Source of the DNA: Prosthecobacter sp.
GTDB lineage: Bacteria > Verrucomicrobiota > Verrucomicrobiia > Verrucomicrobiales > Verrucomicrobiaceae
Reading direction: 5' to 3'
NCBI GenBank assembly: GCA_025869455.1
Contig: JAOZVT010000764.1
Span: 1-5,626 of the forward strand
DNA length: 5,626 nt
Under the pieces are notes generated by a model. That model worked only from the letters and a program-made list of their open reading frames with translations, did not search any database and had not been told where the DNA came from. Below, piece after piece: positions 5,328-5,626 of the stretch. A program made the translations under genes and the position numbers. Every line of letters starts with the position of its first letter. Position 1 is the first letter of the stretch.

Positions 5328-5626
5328 AACCTGAAGAAACCTGGCGCTGGCTGGAACTGTGGGAACGCGCTCGCTCCCATGCCCTGACGGAGGAGGAACA
5401 GGCGCGTCTGAATCAGGCGATCTGTCATGAGCCTGAAGTCCGCCAATTGCTGGCACAGGCGGCGCTGCTGGAGGCGGAACTGCGCCAAATGAGTCCGAAT
5501 GAAGTGCCTTCTGTTAGGCCGACTCAGTCCTGGGCGGGAGCTTTCAGTTCAAAGGTGGCCCACATTTTATTGCCCATCGCGGCGGCGTTCGTTTCTGCGG
5601 GAGCCGTGTGGTTGTTAAGCCGCGAG
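5324..5626 (+). CDS. Partial membrane-bound sigma-factor partner (FecR/LamG-type anti-sigma candidate)
   Basis: The frame opens at ATG 5324, overlapping the sigma stop by ATGA, and continues past the right edge; 101 residues are visible. Residues 1-60 are soluble and helical (MKPEETWRWLELWERARSHA, then EEEQARLNQAICHEPEVRQL and a run to ~56), and should lie in the cytoplasm where they can hold the sigma factor. A linker (~57-76) leads to one membrane span, about 78-98 (VAHILLPIAAAFVSAGAVWLL). The helical start with LTEEEQARLNQAI and the EPEVRQLLA pattern recall the N-termini of membrane regulators encoded after sigma factors of this family in Planctomycetes and Verrucomicrobia, which carry FecR or LamG domains outside. 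There is no HxxxCxxC zinc anti-sigma motif. The periplasmic part is not visible, so the class and the anti-sigma role are inferred from position and topology. Confidence 0.82.
   Translation, partial: MKPEETWRWLELWERARSHALTEEEQARLNQAICHEPEVRQLLAQAALLEAELRQMSPNEVPSVRPTQSWAGAFSSKVAHILLPIAAAFVSAGAVWLLSRE

Overview
The window most likely comes from a member of the Verrucomicrobiota (Prosthecobacter/Verrucomicrobium-like) or a close PVC-group relative. The basis is the sigma factor near the right end, which closely resembles the Rhodopirellula/Verrucomicrobium ECF-like family, its ATGA overlap with a membrane protein gene, the moderately GC-rich coding sequence, and the scarcity of Shine-Dalgarno sequences. 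The assignment comes from recognised sequence features, not a database search.

Left part, minus strand (1-2557): two tightly linked genes. The first in transcription order is a complete TolC-like outer-membrane efflux protein (2557 to 980) with a signal peptide and two OEP repeats. Nine bases after its stop begins a second gene (970 to beyond the left edge). Only its first 323 residues are present; it has no signal peptide and looks like two tandem GAF-type domains. Linkage to a TolC gene suggests an export system with a cytoplasmic sensory part, possibly a GAF-HlyD type adaptor fusion, but the decisive C-terminus lies outside the window.

Middle, plus strand (2558-4346): a 221-base divergent intergenic region with a weak operator-like palindrome, then two genes joined by an ATGA overlap. 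The first (2779-3738) encodes a secreted six-bladed beta-propeller (NHL-like) that resembles the lyase domain of peptidylglycine alpha-amidating enzymes, including matches to three zinc-ligand histidines, an active-site tyrosine and an arginine. The second (3735-4346) encodes an unrecognised exported protein with a C-terminal membrane anchor followed by a basic tail.

Intergenic 4347-4808: 462 bases without a credible gene. It holds a composite repeat at 4441-4690 made of two copies of a ~103-base unit in inverted orientation. Each copy has three hairpins, and paired base changes between the copies preserve the stems. It resembles a REP/BIME-type element.

Right end, plus strand (4809-5626): an ECF-like sigma factor (4809-5327) overlapping by ATGA a partial gene (5324 to beyond the right edge). 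That gene encodes a soluble N-terminal region and one transmembrane segment, as expected of a membrane-bound regulator of the sigma factor (FecR/LamG-type partner).

No rRNA, tRNA, CRISPR array or transposase gene was seen.
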